Source: Halomonas denitrificans (GTDB taxonomy: Bacteria; Pseudomonadota; Gammaproteobacteria; Pseudomonadales; Halomonadaceae). From it: a DNA stretch of 64,000 nucleotides. The position numbers were made by a program, and so were the translations under genes. Positions 9,485 to 18,457 of the stretch are shown one piece after another. Under the pieces are notes generated by a model that ran no database searches, was not told where the DNA came from, and saw nothing but the letters and a program-made list of their open reading frames with translations. Location: assembly GCF_003056305.1 (NCBI RefSeq), contig NZ_PYVX01000004.1, forward strand, positions 1 through 64,000, in the 5' to 3' direction. The first letter of the stretch is position 1; each line of letters starts with the position of its first letter.

Positions 9485-11383
9485 CTATTGCCGTTCGGTC
9501 TGAATCCGCTCGATGAAGGCGTCTACCGTCATCGTCCCGAGATTCTCGCCGCTGCGGGTGCGCAGGGCCACCGAGTCGGACTCGACTTCCTTATCTCCCA
9601 CCACCAGGAGATAGGGGACCTTCTGCAACGTATGTTCACGGATTTTAAAGCCGATCTTCTCGTTCCTCAAGTCCGACTTGACGCGCAGACCGACTTTCTG
9701 CAGCCGTTCGACCAGTTCGACGGCGTAATCACGCTGCGCATCGGTGATGGTCATCACCACTGCCTGCTGCGGCGCCAGCCACAGCGGCATGGCACCGGCA
9801 TAGTGCTCGATCAGGATGCCGAGGAAGCGCTCGAAGGAGCCGAGGATCGCCCGATGCAGCATCACCGGCGTCTTGCGCACGCCATCCTCGTCGACGAACT
9901 GCGCCCCCAGGCGACCCGGCAGGTTGAAGTCGAGCTGCAGGGTACCACACTGCCAGACGCGGTTGAGGCAGTCGCGCAGCGAGAACTCGATCTTGGGGCC
10001 GTAGAAGGCGCCCTCGCCCGGCTGCAGCTCCCAGTCGAGGCCGGTGGCGTTCAGGGCGGCCTCGAGACCGGCCTCGGCGCGATCCCACAGCGCGGGCTCG
10101 CCCATGAAGCCCTCGGGACGGGTGGAGAGCTTGAGCTCCACGTCGTCGAAGCCGAGTTCCTTGTAGACCTGGAGGGTCAGGGCGATGAAGGCCTCGGCCT
10201 CGGCCTGGATCTGCCCCTCGGTGCAGAAGATATGGGCGTCGTCCTGGGTGAAGCCGCGCACCCGCATCAGGCCGTGCAGGGAGCCGGAGGGCTCGTTGCG
10301 GTGGCAGCTGCCGAACTCAGCCAGGCGCAGCGGCAGGTCACGGTAGCTCTTCAGGCCCTGGTTGAACACCTGCACATGGCAGGGGCAGTTCATCGGCTTG
10401 ACCGCGTACTCGCGCTTCTCCGACTCGGTAGTGAACATCAGCTCGCTGTAGTGCCCCCAGTGCCCCGAGGCCTTCCACAGCGAGAGATCGACCACCTGAG
10501 GGGTCTTGATCTCCTGGTAGCCGTGCTCGATCTGCACGCGGCGCATGTACTGCTCGAGCGCCTGGTAGATCGTCCAGCCGTTGGGGTGCCAGAAGACCAT
10601 GCCCGGGGCCTCTTCCTGGAGGTGGAAGAGATCCATCTTCTTGGCCAGCTTGCGGTGATCGCGCTTCTCGGCCTCCTCGAGGCGCTTGAGGTAGGCCTTG
10701 AGCTGCTTCTTGTCCCCCCAGGCGGTGCCGTAGATGCGGGTCAGCATGGGGTTCTCGGCGTTGCCGCGCCAGTAGGCGCCGGCCAGCTTGGTCAGCTTGA
10801 ACGCCTTGAGGTGCCGCGTATTGGGCACGTGAGGGCCCCGGCACATGTCGACGTATTCCTCGTGGTGGTAGAGACGGATGGTCTCCCCTTCGGGAATGCC
10901 GCGCACGAGCTCCTGCTTGTAGGGCTCATCGCGATGCAGGAAGGTCAACATGGCCTGGTCGCGATCGACGTACTCGCGCACCACGTCGTACTCGTGATCG
11001 ATCAGCGCCTTCATGCGCGCCTCGATGGCCTCGAGATCCTCGGGAGTCACCGAGCGCCCGAAGTCGACGTCGTAGTAGAAGCCGTCGTCGATCACCGGGC
11101 CGATGGCCATCTTGGCGTCGGGGTAGAGCTGCTTGACGGCATGGCCGATCAGGTGGGCGCAGGAGTGGCGAATGACCTCGAGCCCCTCCTCGTCGCGGGC
11201 GGTGAGGATCGCCACCTCGGCATCACGGTCGATGACGTCGGCGGCATCCACCTGCACGCCGTCGATCTTGCCGGCCACGCAGGCCTTGGCGAGACCGGGG
11301 CCGATGCTCTCGGCCAGCTGCATCACGCTGAGGGGGTCGTCGAAGGTTCTCTGACTGCCGTCGGGCAGGGTCACGATGGGCAT
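9485..11383 (-). CDS. thrS: Threonine--tRNA ligase
   Basis: A 632-aa class II synthetase of full length. Domains in order: TGS (about 1-60, [11 protein letters not shown]), the SAD editing domain (about 65-220, with [16 protein letters not shown] and the zinc-site cysteine in YVDMCRGPH), the catalytic core (about 245-530, including [10 protein letters not shown] and motif 2), and the anticodon-binding domain (about 535-632). infC follows 33 nt downstream. Its leader carries a hairpin that imitates the tRNA-Thr anticodon arm. Confidence 0.98.
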   Translation of the reverse strand: MPIVTLPDGSQRTFDDPLSVMQLAESIGPGLAKACVAGKIDGVQVDAADVIDRDAEVAILTARDEEGLEVIRHSCAHLIGHAVKQLYPDAKMAIGPVIDDGFYYDVDFGRSVTPEDLEAIEARMKALIDHEYDVVREYVDRDQAMLTFLHRDEPYKQELVRGIPEGETIRLYHHEEYVDMCRGPHVPNTRHLKAFKLTKLAGAYWRGNAENPMLTRIYGTAWGDKKQLKAYLKRLEEAEKRDHRKLAKKMDLFHLQEEAPGMVFWHPNGWTIYQALEQYMRRVQIEHGYQEIKTPQVVDLSLWKASGHWGHYSELMFTTESEKREYAVKPMNCPCHVQVFNQGLKSYRDLPLRLAEFGSCHRNEPSGSLHGLMRVRGFTQDDAHIFCTEGQIQAEAEAFIALTLQVYKELGFDDVELKLSTRPEGFMGEPALWDRAEAGLEAALNATGLDWELQPGEGAFYGPKIEFSLRDCLNRVWQCGTLQLDFNLPGRLGAQFVDEDGVRKTPVMLHRAILGSFERFLGILIEHYAGAMPLWLAPQQAVVMTITDAQRDYAVELVERLQKVGLRVKSDLRNEKIGFKIREHTLQKVPYLLVVGDKEVESDSVALRTRSGENLGTMTVDAFIERIQTERQ

Positions 11384-11405
11384 GAAGGCTTCCTTGTGCG
11401 CAGTG

Positions 11406-11426
11406 GTGATCCATACCAGGGATCAC
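11406..11426 (-). promoter_or_regulatory. thrS leader operator: tRNA-Thr anticodon-arm mimic
   Basis: On the minus strand a perfect 7-bp stem GTGATCC / GGATCAC closes a 7-nt loop CUGGUAU. Read as an anticodon loop this is C32 U33 G34-G35-U36 A37 U38: GGU, the anticodon of tRNA-Thr, with the invariant U33 and a purine at 37. It ends 22 nt before the thrS ATG, just upstream of the AAGGA site, the same relative place as domain 2 of the E. coli thrS operator, where ThrRS binds its own mRNA and blocks translation. A weaker 5-bp hairpin at 11434-11454 could be a second arm. Confidence 0.75.
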
Positions 11427-11510
11427 GTGTCGCCAGACGAATGGTCGTGGTCTGAAAGCCGCATAGCCTAGCAGAAGCGCCCCGTGGGGCGCCACGGGGG
11501 ACGGCCGAAA

Positions 11511-11542
11511 CGAGAGAAGGCGCCCGAAGGCGCCTTCTCTCG
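11511..11542. terminator. Terminator hairpin after the OmpA-like lipoprotein gene
   Basis: A perfect 14-bp stem (CGAGAGAAGGCGCC with its complement) and CGAA loop; on the minus strand a short T run follows, so it serves the lipoprotein gene. Confidence 0.75.
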
Positions 11543-11593
11543 TGCTCGCGTCACGCCCCGGGAGCCGGGGCGGTGGAACGGGTCAGGGCAGGA

Positions 11594-12409
11594 TCACTCC
11601 CACTCGCCCAGCTCCACGCGACGGTTCTCGGCACGGCCAGCGTCGGTCTCGTTGCTGGCCACCGGCTGGGACTCGCCATAGCCAATGGTGCGCATGCGGT
11701 CCATCGAGACGCCCTGGCTCGCCAGGTAGTCGGCGACGGAGTCGGCGCGACGCTGGGAGAGGTCCTGGTTGTAGCTGTCGCTACCCACGGCATCGGTGTG
11801 GCCTTCGATGCGCACGCGGACGTTCTTGTTGGCGACCAGCTTCTCGGCGACGTCGTCGAGGATCTGCTCGGCGCCCATGGTCAGGGTCGCGGAGTCGAAC
11901 TCGAAGTTGACGTCGCGCAGCACCAGGTCTTCCTCGCAGCCCAGGGCGTTGACCTCGGCACCGGCCGGGGTACCCGGACACTGGTCCTGGTAGTCCGGCA
12001 CGCCATCACCGTCGGAGTCGAGCGGGCAGCCCACCGCATCCACGGCCACGCCGGCCGGGGTGCCCGGGCACTGGTCGTCGGCATCGAAGACGCCGTCGCC
12101 GTCGGTATCGCGCGGTGCCGGTTCGGGCGAACGGTTGGGCTCGGCGCAGAGCAAGCCGCCGATCACGGCGCCAGCGGTGGCGCCGATGGCCGCCCCCTGG
12201 TCCTCGTCAGACTCGCCGCTCGTGCCATAACCGATGCCGCCGCCGATCAGGCCGCCGGCGAGGCTGCAGACGAAGGGAGATTGGTACCAGGCGCGGTCAG
12301 AGGAGACGCCGCTGTCCATGCTAGAGGAGGATGACCCCGAGCTGGCACAGCCGGACAGACCGACCACCAGCGCGGAACCAAGCAACAGACCAGTCGTTGA
12401 TTTTTTCAT
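11594..12409 (-). CDS. OmpA-family lipoprotein with thrombospondin type-3 repeats
   Basis: A 271-aa envelope protein. The start at 12409 has an AAGGAG site and gives a lipoprotein signal peptide with lipobox LSGC (Cys about residue 22). A Ser-rich linker and a glycine-rich, glycine-zipper-like segment (about 50-95, AGGLIGGGIGYG and GATAGAVIGGLL) follow. Two calcium-binding type-3 repeats (DTDGDGVFDADDQCPGTP, DSDGDGVPDYQDQCPGTP) lead into a C-terminal OmpA peptidoglycan-binding domain (about 160-270, NFEFDSATL, IEGHTDAVGSDSYNQDLSQRRA). It should tether the outer membrane to peptidoglycan. It is preceded by 286 bp of non-coding DNA that must hold its promoter. Confidence 0.9.
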   Translation of the reverse strand: MKKSTTGLLLGSALVVGLSGCASSGSSSSSMDSGVSSDRAWYQSPFVCSLAGGLIGGGIGYGTSGESDEDQGAAIGATAGAVIGGLLCAEPNRSPEPAPRDTDGDGVFDADDQCPGTPAGVAVDAVGCPLDSDGDGVPDYQDQCPGTPAGAEVNALGCEEDLVLRDVNFEFDSATLTMGAEQILDDVAEKLVANKNVRVRIEGHTDAVGSDSYNQDLSQRRADSVADYLASQGVSMDRMRTIGYGESQPVASNETDAGRAENRRVELGEWE

Positions 12410-12695
12410 GCAAGACTCCTTCTTCTTAACTACATCCCGGCGCGGACGGTAGGTGCTGCCGTCGCCAGGGGGTTCCGAGGAATGAACGGAGGGAAACGGC
12501 CCCCGAACCGTTTCCTGCACCTCCCAAGAAAGCACGTAACGTCTCTCTCGGCCAGTTCCAGACACCGCGACTAAGGCATCCACTGCATATTAGCCGTCAA
12601 CGTGCAGGCGCCAGCTTGCCGCAGAGTCGTAAGGGTTGCAATCGTTGACGGGACGCTTTGCGGCCTCCCCTGACGGTCACCACAGCCGATGGCCG

Positions 12696-13163
12696 TCAGT
12701 GCAGGCTGCCCGGCCAGCCGCGACGGAATTCGATCACCGCCGTCGCGGCCTTGAGCACCGATTCACGCATCTCATCCTCGACCGCCAGGCGTTCGCGGTC
12801 CTCCTGGAACCGCGCCTTCGGGCTCAACGCCTTGCGAGCGGCATGAGTATGCAGGTGCTGGGTCCGGCGGTGCACCTCGTCGAAGGCCTGGAAGTCGGGG
12901 CGCTGGGTCAGGTCCTGGTCGAGGATCTCCAGCAGCACCTTGCAGCGCCAGGACCCCTCGGTGATATCGACCTGCTCCTGGGCCAGCGCCGAGGCCACCA
13001 GCTCGAGGTTCTCCAGGCAGTTCTCATGGGCACGCCGCAGCTCGTCTTCCCGGAAGGTCCGCCGCCGCCGCACCTCTTTCCAGAGCGTGAAGGCATAGGC
13101 CCCGAGGCCGGCGATGATCGCCAGCCCCAGGCCAAGAAGAATGAGTGCCAGGGTCGAGTTCAT
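12696..13163 (-). CDS. DUF2489 family membrane-anchored protein
   Basis: A 155-aa protein with one N-terminal transmembrane helix (LALILLGLGLAIIAGLGAYAF) followed by a charged helical cytoplasmic domain rich in Arg and Glu. This matches DUF2489 proteins of gammaproteobacteria, of unknown function. The ATG at 13163 is preferred (GGGA 7 nt upstream), although an ATG two codons earlier is possible. It diverges from the SLC13 transporter gene. Confidence 0.75.
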   Translation of the reverse strand: MNSTLALILLGLGLAIIAGLGAYAFTLWKEVRRRRTFREDELRRAHENCLENLELVASALAQEQVDITEGSWRCKVLLEILDQDLTQRPDFQAFDEVHRRTQHLHTHAARKALSPKARFQEDRERLAVEDEMRESVLKAATAVIEFRRGWPGSLH

Positions 13164-13344
13164 GGGCATGTCCCGTGTCGGTGCGTGTAGGATCCTCATT
13201 CTACACGCCGCCCGCCGAGGCCAGAAATCGTCCCGGACGGCCCGACGGGGGCGCTCGCGACATGTCACCGGAGCCTCGGCAGCCGACGGCGGCCTTGCGT
13301 AGAATGAGCGCTTCACCCAATGCGCATGAAACGATGGAACGACG

Positions 13345-14802
13345 ATGCCCATATCCGACGCCACTCACGCCACGCCCACGCGGCCTGCCCTCTCCGCCCG
13401 CATCGGCCTGTGGCTGGGCCCGCTCTGGGTAGTGCTGACCCTGCTTGCGCCGGCCCCCACCGGCATGTCCGACCCGGCCTGGGCCTGCGTCGGCCTGGCG
13501 CTGCTGATGGCCACCTGGTGGTCCACCGAGGCCATTCCGATCCCCGCCACCTCGCTGCTGCCGCTGGCCCTGGTCCCGGCGCTGGGCATCGGTGAGATGC
13601 AGGAGACCGCGGCCAGCTATGCCAACCCGATCATCTACCTCTTCCTCGGCGGCTTCCTGCTCGGCATCGCCATGCAGCGCTGGGCCCTGCACCGGCGCAT
13701 CGCCCTGCACGTGCTGCGCGTGGTCGGCCACCAGCCGCGCCGCCAGATCGGCGGCTTCATGCTGGCGACCGGCTTTCTCAGCATGTGGGTCTCCAATACC
13801 GCCACCGCCATCATGATGCTGCCCATCGGCATGTCGGTGGTCAGCCTGCTGGACGACGCCGACCCGGCGGAGCTCAACCGCTACGCCACGGCGCTGCTGC
13901 TGGCGATCGCCTACTCCGCCAGCATCGGCGGCGTGGCAACCCTGATCGGCACCCCGCCCAATGCCCTGCTGGCCGGCTACCTGGCCGAGGACCGCGGCAT
14001 CGACCTGGGCTTTGCCCAGTGGATGATGATCGGTCTGCCGATCAGCGCGGCGATGATGGTCAGCGCCTGGTGGTGGCTGACCCGCCGTGGCTTCGACCTT
14101 CAGGTCGGCGACGACAGCGCCGGCATGGTGCGCGACGAGCTGGCGGCACTCGGCCGCATCGGCGCGCCCGAGCGCCGCGTGGGCGCGATCTTTCTGCTGG
14201 CGGCGGTGACCTGGATGCTGCGCCCGCTGCTCAACGACGCCGGCCTCGACTGGCTCTCCGACACCGGGATCGCCATCATCGCCGGCATCGCTCTGTTCCT
14301 GGTGCCGGCCGGCAACGGCGACGGGGAACGCCTGATGGACTGGGACGCCGCCAAGGAGCTCCCCTGGGGCATCCTGCTGCTGTTCGGCGGCGGCCTGGCG
14401 CTGGCCGGGGCCATCAGCCGCTCGGGACTGGCGGAGTGGATTGCCCAGCAGCTCGGCATCTTCGGCGCCTTCCCGCTGCTCGCCATGGTCGGGGTGGTGG
14501 TGCTGGTGATCATCTTCCTCACCGAGGTGACCTCCAACACCGCCACCGCCGCCGCCTTCCTGCCGCTGCTCGGCGCCCTGGCGCTGTCGCTGGACATCTC
14601 GCCCCTGCTGATCACGGTGCCCGCGGCCATCGCCGCCAGCTGCGCCTTCATGATGCCGGTGGCCACGCCCCCCAATGCGATCGTCTTCGCCACCGGCCGC
14701 ATGAAGATCCAGTCGATGATCCGGGCCGGCTTCATGCTCAACTTGATCAGCACGCTGGTCGTGACCCTGATAGCCTACTTCCTGATCGTCAGCCTCTGGT
14801 AA
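13345..14802 (+). CDS. SLC13/DASS family sodium:anion symporter
   Basis: A 485-aa inner-membrane transporter with about 11-12 hydrophobic segments. The two family repeats each carry an SNT motif: WVSNTATAIMMLPI in the first half and TSNTATAAAFLPLL in the second, with STEAIPIPATSL near residue 55. The family couples uptake of dicarboxylates, sulfate or related anions to sodium; the substrate cannot be read here. A GCCCGGCC hairpin terminator follows. Confidence 0.9.
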   Translation: MPISDATHATPTRPALSARIGLWLGPLWVVLTLLAPAPTGMSDPAWACVGLALLMATWWSTEAIPIPATSLLPLALVPALGIGEMQETAASYANPIIYLFLGGFLLGIAMQRWALHRRIALHVLRVVGHQPRRQIGGFMLATGFLSMWVSNTATAIMMLPIGMSVVSLLDDADPAELNRYATALLLAIAYSASIGGVATLIGTPPNALLAGYLAEDRGIDLGFAQWMMIGLPISAAMMVSAWWWLTRRGFDLQVGDDSAGMVRDELAALGRIGAPERRVGAIFLLAAVTWMLRPLLNDAGLDWLSDTGIAIIAGIALFLVPAGNGDGERLMDWDAAKELPWGILLLFGGGLALAGAISRSGLAEWIAQQLGIFGAFPLLAMVGVVVLVIIFLTEVTSNTATAAAFLPLLGALALSLDISPLLITVPAAIAASCAFMMPVATPPNAIVFATGRMKIQSMIRAGFMLNLISTLVVTLIAYFLIVSLW

Positions 14803-14827
14803 CGCCCCGGCCCCCGGAAACGACAGA

Positions 14828-14847
14828 GCCCGGCCACACGGCCGGGC
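14828..14847. terminator. Convergent terminator between the SLC13 gene and ctaB
   Basis: A perfect 8-bp all-GC stem GCCCGGCC / GGCCGGGC with an ACAC loop between two convergent genes; no strong T run. Confidence 0.6.
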
Positions 14848-14869
14848 GCTTCGTCTCAGGGCGCCGGGC

Positions 14870-15790
14870 TCAGCCGACGAGTCGCCAGGCCGCGGCATAG
14901 TGATCCAGCAGCAGTACACCGAACACGCCGAGGATATAGCGGATGGAAAACCAGAAGGCGGCCAGCGGCGCCTGCGGGTCACGGCCGCGCCAGACCCGCC
15001 AGTTCCAGACCATGAAGCGGGCATTGAGGGCCGTCACCCCGACCAGGTAGAGCGCACCGCTCATGCCGATGGCAAACGGCAGCAGCGTCACCGCCACCGT
15101 CAGCCAGCCGTAGAGCCAGACCTGCAGGCGAGTGAAGGCCTCACCGTGGGTGACCGGCAGCATCGGTACGCCGGCTCGGGCGTACTCGTCGCGCTTGTGG
15201 ATCGCCAGCGCCCAGAAGTGCGGCGGCGTCCAGGCGAAGATGATCAGCATCAGCAGCAGCGGCTCGGGGCCGAGCTGCCCGGTGACCGCCGTCCAGCCGA
15301 GCAGTGGCGGCGCCGCCCCCGCGACCCCGCCGATGACGATGTTCTGCGGCGTGGCGTGCTTGAGGAAGGCGGTGTAGATCAGCGCGTAGCCGATCAGCGA
15401 CCCCAGGGTCAGCCAGGCCGTGAGCGGGTTGACCTGCCAGGCCAAGAGCCCGATGCCGCAGACCGAGAGCAGTGTCGCCCAGCCAAGCGCCAGCCCCGTG
15501 GGCAGGCGGCGGGTGGCCAGGGGCCGGCCCGCGGTGCGCAGCATCATGGCATCGAGGCGCCGATCGACCACGTGGTTGAAGGCCGCCGCGCCCCCGGCGG
15601 CCAGGCCGATCCCCGCCAGGCCGAAGAGCACCGCCTCCGCCCCCGGCAGGGGCGCGGCCAGCAGCATGCCGACCAGGGTGCACACGAGCATCACCGCCAC
15701 CACCCGGGGCTTGCACAGGGTGTAGAGATCTCGCCAGCCCCAGCTGGCCATCTGGCCGACCGCCGCCCGTTCCATCACGACCTCAGACAT
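14870..15790 (-). CDS. ctaB: Protoheme IX farnesyltransferase (heme O synthase)
   Basis: A 306-aa UbiA-superfamily polytopic membrane enzyme that adds a farnesyl group to heme B to make heme O. Visible are LCKPRVVAVMLVCTLVGMLL, the prenyl-diphosphate-binding NHVVDRRLDAMMLRTAGRPL (N/D-rich motif 1) and HKRDEYARAGVPMLPV (second Asp-rich motif). It is the last gene of the cox cluster and overlaps ctaA by 8 nt, so the two are translationally coupled. Confidence 0.95.
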   Translation of the reverse strand: MSEVVMERAAVGQMASWGWRDLYTLCKPRVVAVMLVCTLVGMLLAAPLPGAEAVLFGLAGIGLAAGGAAAFNHVVDRRLDAMMLRTAGRPLATRRLPTGLALGWATLLSVCGIGLLAWQVNPLTAWLTLGSLIGYALIYTAFLKHATPQNIVIGGVAGAAPPLLGWTAVTGQLGPEPLLLMLIIFAWTPPHFWALAIHKRDEYARAGVPMLPVTHGEAFTRLQVWLYGWLTVAVTLLPFAIGMSGALYLVGVTALNARFMVWNWRVWRGRDPQAPLAAFWFSIRYILGVFGVLLLDHYAAAWRLVG

Positions 15791-16865
15791 GAGCCCACTC
15801 CTTCTTCGTTACCGAATGTCCCGCTTTTGGCGCGGTGCTGCCCTCCGCCACGCTCGACCAGCGCCAGTGCCACAGGGCGAGCGTCATGGCCGCCACCAGC
15901 GCCACCGCCCCGGCGGTATGCAGCAGGGCCAGCCACAGCGGCAGCCACGCCAGCACGTTGGCCACGCCCAGGGCGAGCTGTGCGCCGAGGGTGCCGATCA
16001 GCAGCCCCCACCAGGGGCGCATGCCGGCCGCATGGCGATGGCGCACCGCGAGAAGCACCAGGCCGAGAGCGAGCGCCAGGGCACCCAGTCGATGGCCGAC
16101 CTGGATGGCGCTGCGCGCCTCGGCATGCAGCTGCCCGTGCAGGTAGTTGGGCCCCACCGTCTGGGTCAGGTGAAAGCCCTCGCTCCAGTCCAGGCTCGGC
16201 CACCACTCGCCGTTGCAGGAGGGAAAGCCCTGGCAGGCGATCCCGGCATAGTTGCTCGACGTCCAGCCGCCGAGCGCCAGCTGGGCGACCAGCAGCACCA
16301 GCGCCAGCCGCCACAGCGGGGTCAGCGGCCGAGGACTGCTAGCCCGGTGCTCGCCGGGCCGGAAGCGACGCAAGCGCAGGTGCAGCCACAGGAAGAGCAC
16401 CATCACGCTGAGCCCGCCCAGCAGATGCAGGGTGACCACCTGGGGCCACAGCTTGAGCGTCACGGTGAAGGCGCCGAAGGCGCCCTGCATCAGGATCACG
16501 GCGAGCAGCGCCAGGCTGATCCGCCACGGATAGCCCGCCTCCCCGCGCCAGCGAGCGCCCAGCACGATCAGGGTGATCACCAGCAGCCCGAGCAGGGAAG
16601 CGAGGTAGCGGTGCACCATCTCCACCCAGGCCTTGGCGGACTCCAGCGGCACCGTCGGGGAATGGGCCAGGGCCCGCTCGGCATCCGGCACCACCAGGGC
16701 ACCGTAACAGCCCGGCCAGTCGGGGCAGCCGAGGCCGGCGTCGACCAGCCGGGTCCAGGCCCCCACCAGCACCACCAGTGCGGTGAACAGGCTCCCCGCC
16801 AGGCTCAGTCGCACCAGCCAGCGGCGGCGGGCCTCAAGGCGCGCGACGTGCTCATCCCTGACCAT
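15783..16865 (-). CDS. ctaA: Heme A synthase (COX15/CtaA)
   Basis: A 360-aa membrane protein converting heme O to heme A for oxidase assembly. It shows the family opening VVLVGAWTRLVDAGLGCPDWPGCYG, conserved heme-ligand histidines (VEMVHRYLASLLG, VTLHLLGG, QVGHRLGAL, LLHTAGAVAL) and eight predicted helices. The ATG at 16865 is chosen for its GGGAGG site; a longer frame runs to 16937. It overlaps both neighbours by a few bases. Confidence 0.94.
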   Translation of the reverse strand: MVRDEHVARLEARRRWLVRLSLAGSLFTALVVLVGAWTRLVDAGLGCPDWPGCYGALVVPDAERALAHSPTVPLESAKAWVEMVHRYLASLLGLLVITLIVLGARWRGEAGYPWRISLALLAVILMQGAFGAFTVTLKLWPQVVTLHLLGGLSVMVLFLWLHLRLRRFRPGEHRASSPRPLTPLWRLALVLLVAQLALGGWTSSNYAGIACQGFPSCNGEWWPSLDWSEGFHLTQTVGPNYLHGQLHAEARSAIQVGHRLGALALALGLVLLAVRHRHAAGMRPWWGLLIGTLGAQLALGVANVLAWLPLWLALLHTAGAVALVAAMTLALWHWRWSSVAEGSTAPKAGHSVTKKEWAHV

Positions 16866-17451
16866 CGGCGACCTCCCCTGCGTGAGACCTTTCCTCGGTG
16901 GCGTCGTCCGTGCCGGACTCGTCCCGCACGGTGGCATACTGCGCCAGCGGCGACTCGGGATTGAGCCGCAGCAGGCGACGCAGATCGGTCAGCACATCGG
17001 CGGCCGCGACCTCCGGTCCGTAACCCAGCACCGCGCGCCCCTCGGGATCGAGGATCCACAGGCGCTGGTCGCCTCGCCACTCGACCGCCTGCGTCCACCG
17101 GGCCACGGCGGCCCCGGGCAACGGCGCGGCGTCTCCGCCGATACGCAGGCGGCTGACCCGGTCGGCCTCGCGCCCCAGGGCGCGATGCAGGCGCCACCAG
17201 CGATCGGCCGCCTCGTCGCAGGCCTCGCCGCAGTCGAAGACCAGCAGCCAGTCGCTCGCCCCATCCTTCTCCACCCCCGTCAGGGGCCACTGCGCCAGCT
17301 CGGGCAGCGTGGGCGCCAGTTCCCCGTGGGCGGTGCGCCCGTCGGGAATGCCCAGCCGGAACTGCACCATGCCCCAGGCCAGCACCAGGGGCAGGGCGAA
17401 GATCGCGAAGAGGGCCAGCAGCTTCAGGCGCTGGCGTCCGGTGTGGGTCAT
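16852..17451 (-). CDS. Cox-cluster accessory membrane-anchored protein
   Basis: A 199-aa protein with one N-terminal transmembrane helix (LLALFAIFALPLVLAWGMVQF) and a periplasmic domain. A DCGEACDEAADRWW segment has two closely spaced cysteines, recalling the thioredoxin-like/Sco copper-chaperone fold, but there is no clear canonical CxxxC. Pseudomonads have an equivalent gene between SURF1 and COX15, of unproven function. The start is ATG 17451, overlapping the SURF1 stop by 4 nt (ATGA), so it is coupled in the cox operon. Confidence 0.7.
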   Translation of the reverse strand: MTHTGRQRLKLLALFAIFALPLVLAWGMVQFRLGIPDGRTAHGELAPTLPELAQWPLTGVEKDGASDWLLVFDCGEACDEAADRWWRLHRALGREADRVSRLRIGGDAAPLPGAAVARWTQAVEWRGDQRLWILDPEGRAVLGYGPEVAAADVLTDLRRLLRLNPESPLAQYATVRDESGTDDATEERSHAGEVADGQG

Positions 17452-18179
17452 CGGGGAGACTCCTTGCTCGGAGAGGAGATCGAATCGGGGCGCGCCAGGC
17501 GACGCGCACCCACCAGCATGATCACGAAAGCCGCCAGGGCGAGCCCCCACCACTGCAGGGCGTAGCCCAGGTGACGGGCCGGCGGCACCACGCTTGGCTG
17601 CCACCAGGAGGCGAGATGGCCCGGTCCCTGTTCGAGATGCAGCCAGCCGGCGTGGGTGAAGCCCTCGCCGAGGCTCCAGGCCGCGGGATCGATGCGCTGC
17701 AGGCGGTTGCCCTCGCGATTGGGACCGTAGAGCGGGGCCGCATCACCCGACGCCTGCCAGCGGCCTTCCAGACGCACCACGCCACCGGGGGTGTCGATGC
17801 TCGGATCGTCTCGCGTCGGGCCGGTCGCCAGGAAGCCACGCTGGATCAGCCAGAGCTGACCCTGCTGGTCGCGAAAGGGGGTGAGGGGCGCCACGCCCAG
17901 GCGCCCCTCGTGGGTGCGGTTATCGAGGAACAGCGTTTCGCCGACCAGGTACTCCCCGCGCAGCTCGATCCGGGCGCCGGGCGGCGGGGTGTCGGTCGGT
18001 GATTCCAGCCGGGGCGCCGCCGCCAGGCGCGCCAGGTAGTCACGCTTGTCGTCGGCCCGCTCCCACTGCCATAGTCCCAGGGCGAGACCCAGCATCACCA
18101 GGCAGGACCAGAACCCCCACCAGCCGAGTCGACGCGTCGGGACTGGACGACGATGCCGCTTCGATGCCGACGCTTTCAT
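17448..18179 (-). CDS. SURF1 family cytochrome oxidase assembly protein
   Basis: A 243-aa protein with the SURF1 layout: an N-terminal helix with GLWQWERADDKRDYLARL, a periplasmic domain (RGEYLVGETLFLDNRTHEGR, LIQRGFLATG) and a C-terminal helix (HLGYALQWWGLALAAFVIML). SURF1 helps insert heme a/a3 into subunit I. The start at 18179 lacks an obvious ribosome-binding site and upstream start codons exist, so it is provisional. It begins only 10 bp from a gene on the other strand. Confidence 0.88.
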   Translation of the reverse strand: MKASASKRHRRPVPTRRLGWWGFWSCLVMLGLALGLWQWERADDKRDYLARLAAAPRLESPTDTPPPGARIELRGEYLVGETLFLDNRTHEGRLGVAPLTPFRDQQGQLWLIQRGFLATGPTRDDPSIDTPGGVVRLEGRWQASGDAAPLYGPNREGNRLQRIDPAAWSLGEGFTHAGWLHLEQGPGHLASWWQPSVVPPARHLGYALQWWGLALAAFVIMLVGARRLARPDSISSPSKESPR

Positions 18180-18189
18180 GGAGCCGTGA

Positions 18190-18384
18190 ATGTTACTCAA
18201 GATAATGATTGCTCTCGTCTTTCTCGCCATGGTGATCAGTCTCGCCGCTGGCGCCGGCTTCCTGATCCGTGACGGGGGACGCTCCCGTCGCGTGCTGGTC
18301 TCGCTCAAGCTGCGCGTCGGCCTGGCGGCACTGCTGCTGATCCTGCTGGGCTACGGCTTCTACCTCGGTGACCTCGGTACCTGA
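18190..18384 (+). CDS. DUF2909 family two-helix membrane protein
   Basis: A 64-aa protein with two transmembrane helices (IMIALVFLAMVISLAAGAGF and a second at about 42-60) joined by the basic loop RDGGRSRRVLVSLKLR, typical of DUF2909. It is on the plus strand inside a minus-strand cox cluster; pseudomonads place a similar gene at the same point. Function is unknown. Its start is 10 bp from the SURF1 start, so the two promoters must overlap neighbouring coding sequence. Confidence 0.8.
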   Translation: MLLKIMIALVFLAMVISLAAGAGFLIRDGGRSRRVLVSLKLRVGLAALLLILLGYGFYLGDLGT

Positions 18385-18457
18385 ACCGACGGGCCAGCCC
18401 TCCCTGCCCCTCCTCGAGACCTCGCTCCCTGAGGGTCTCGTCATCGGCATCCTCGCC

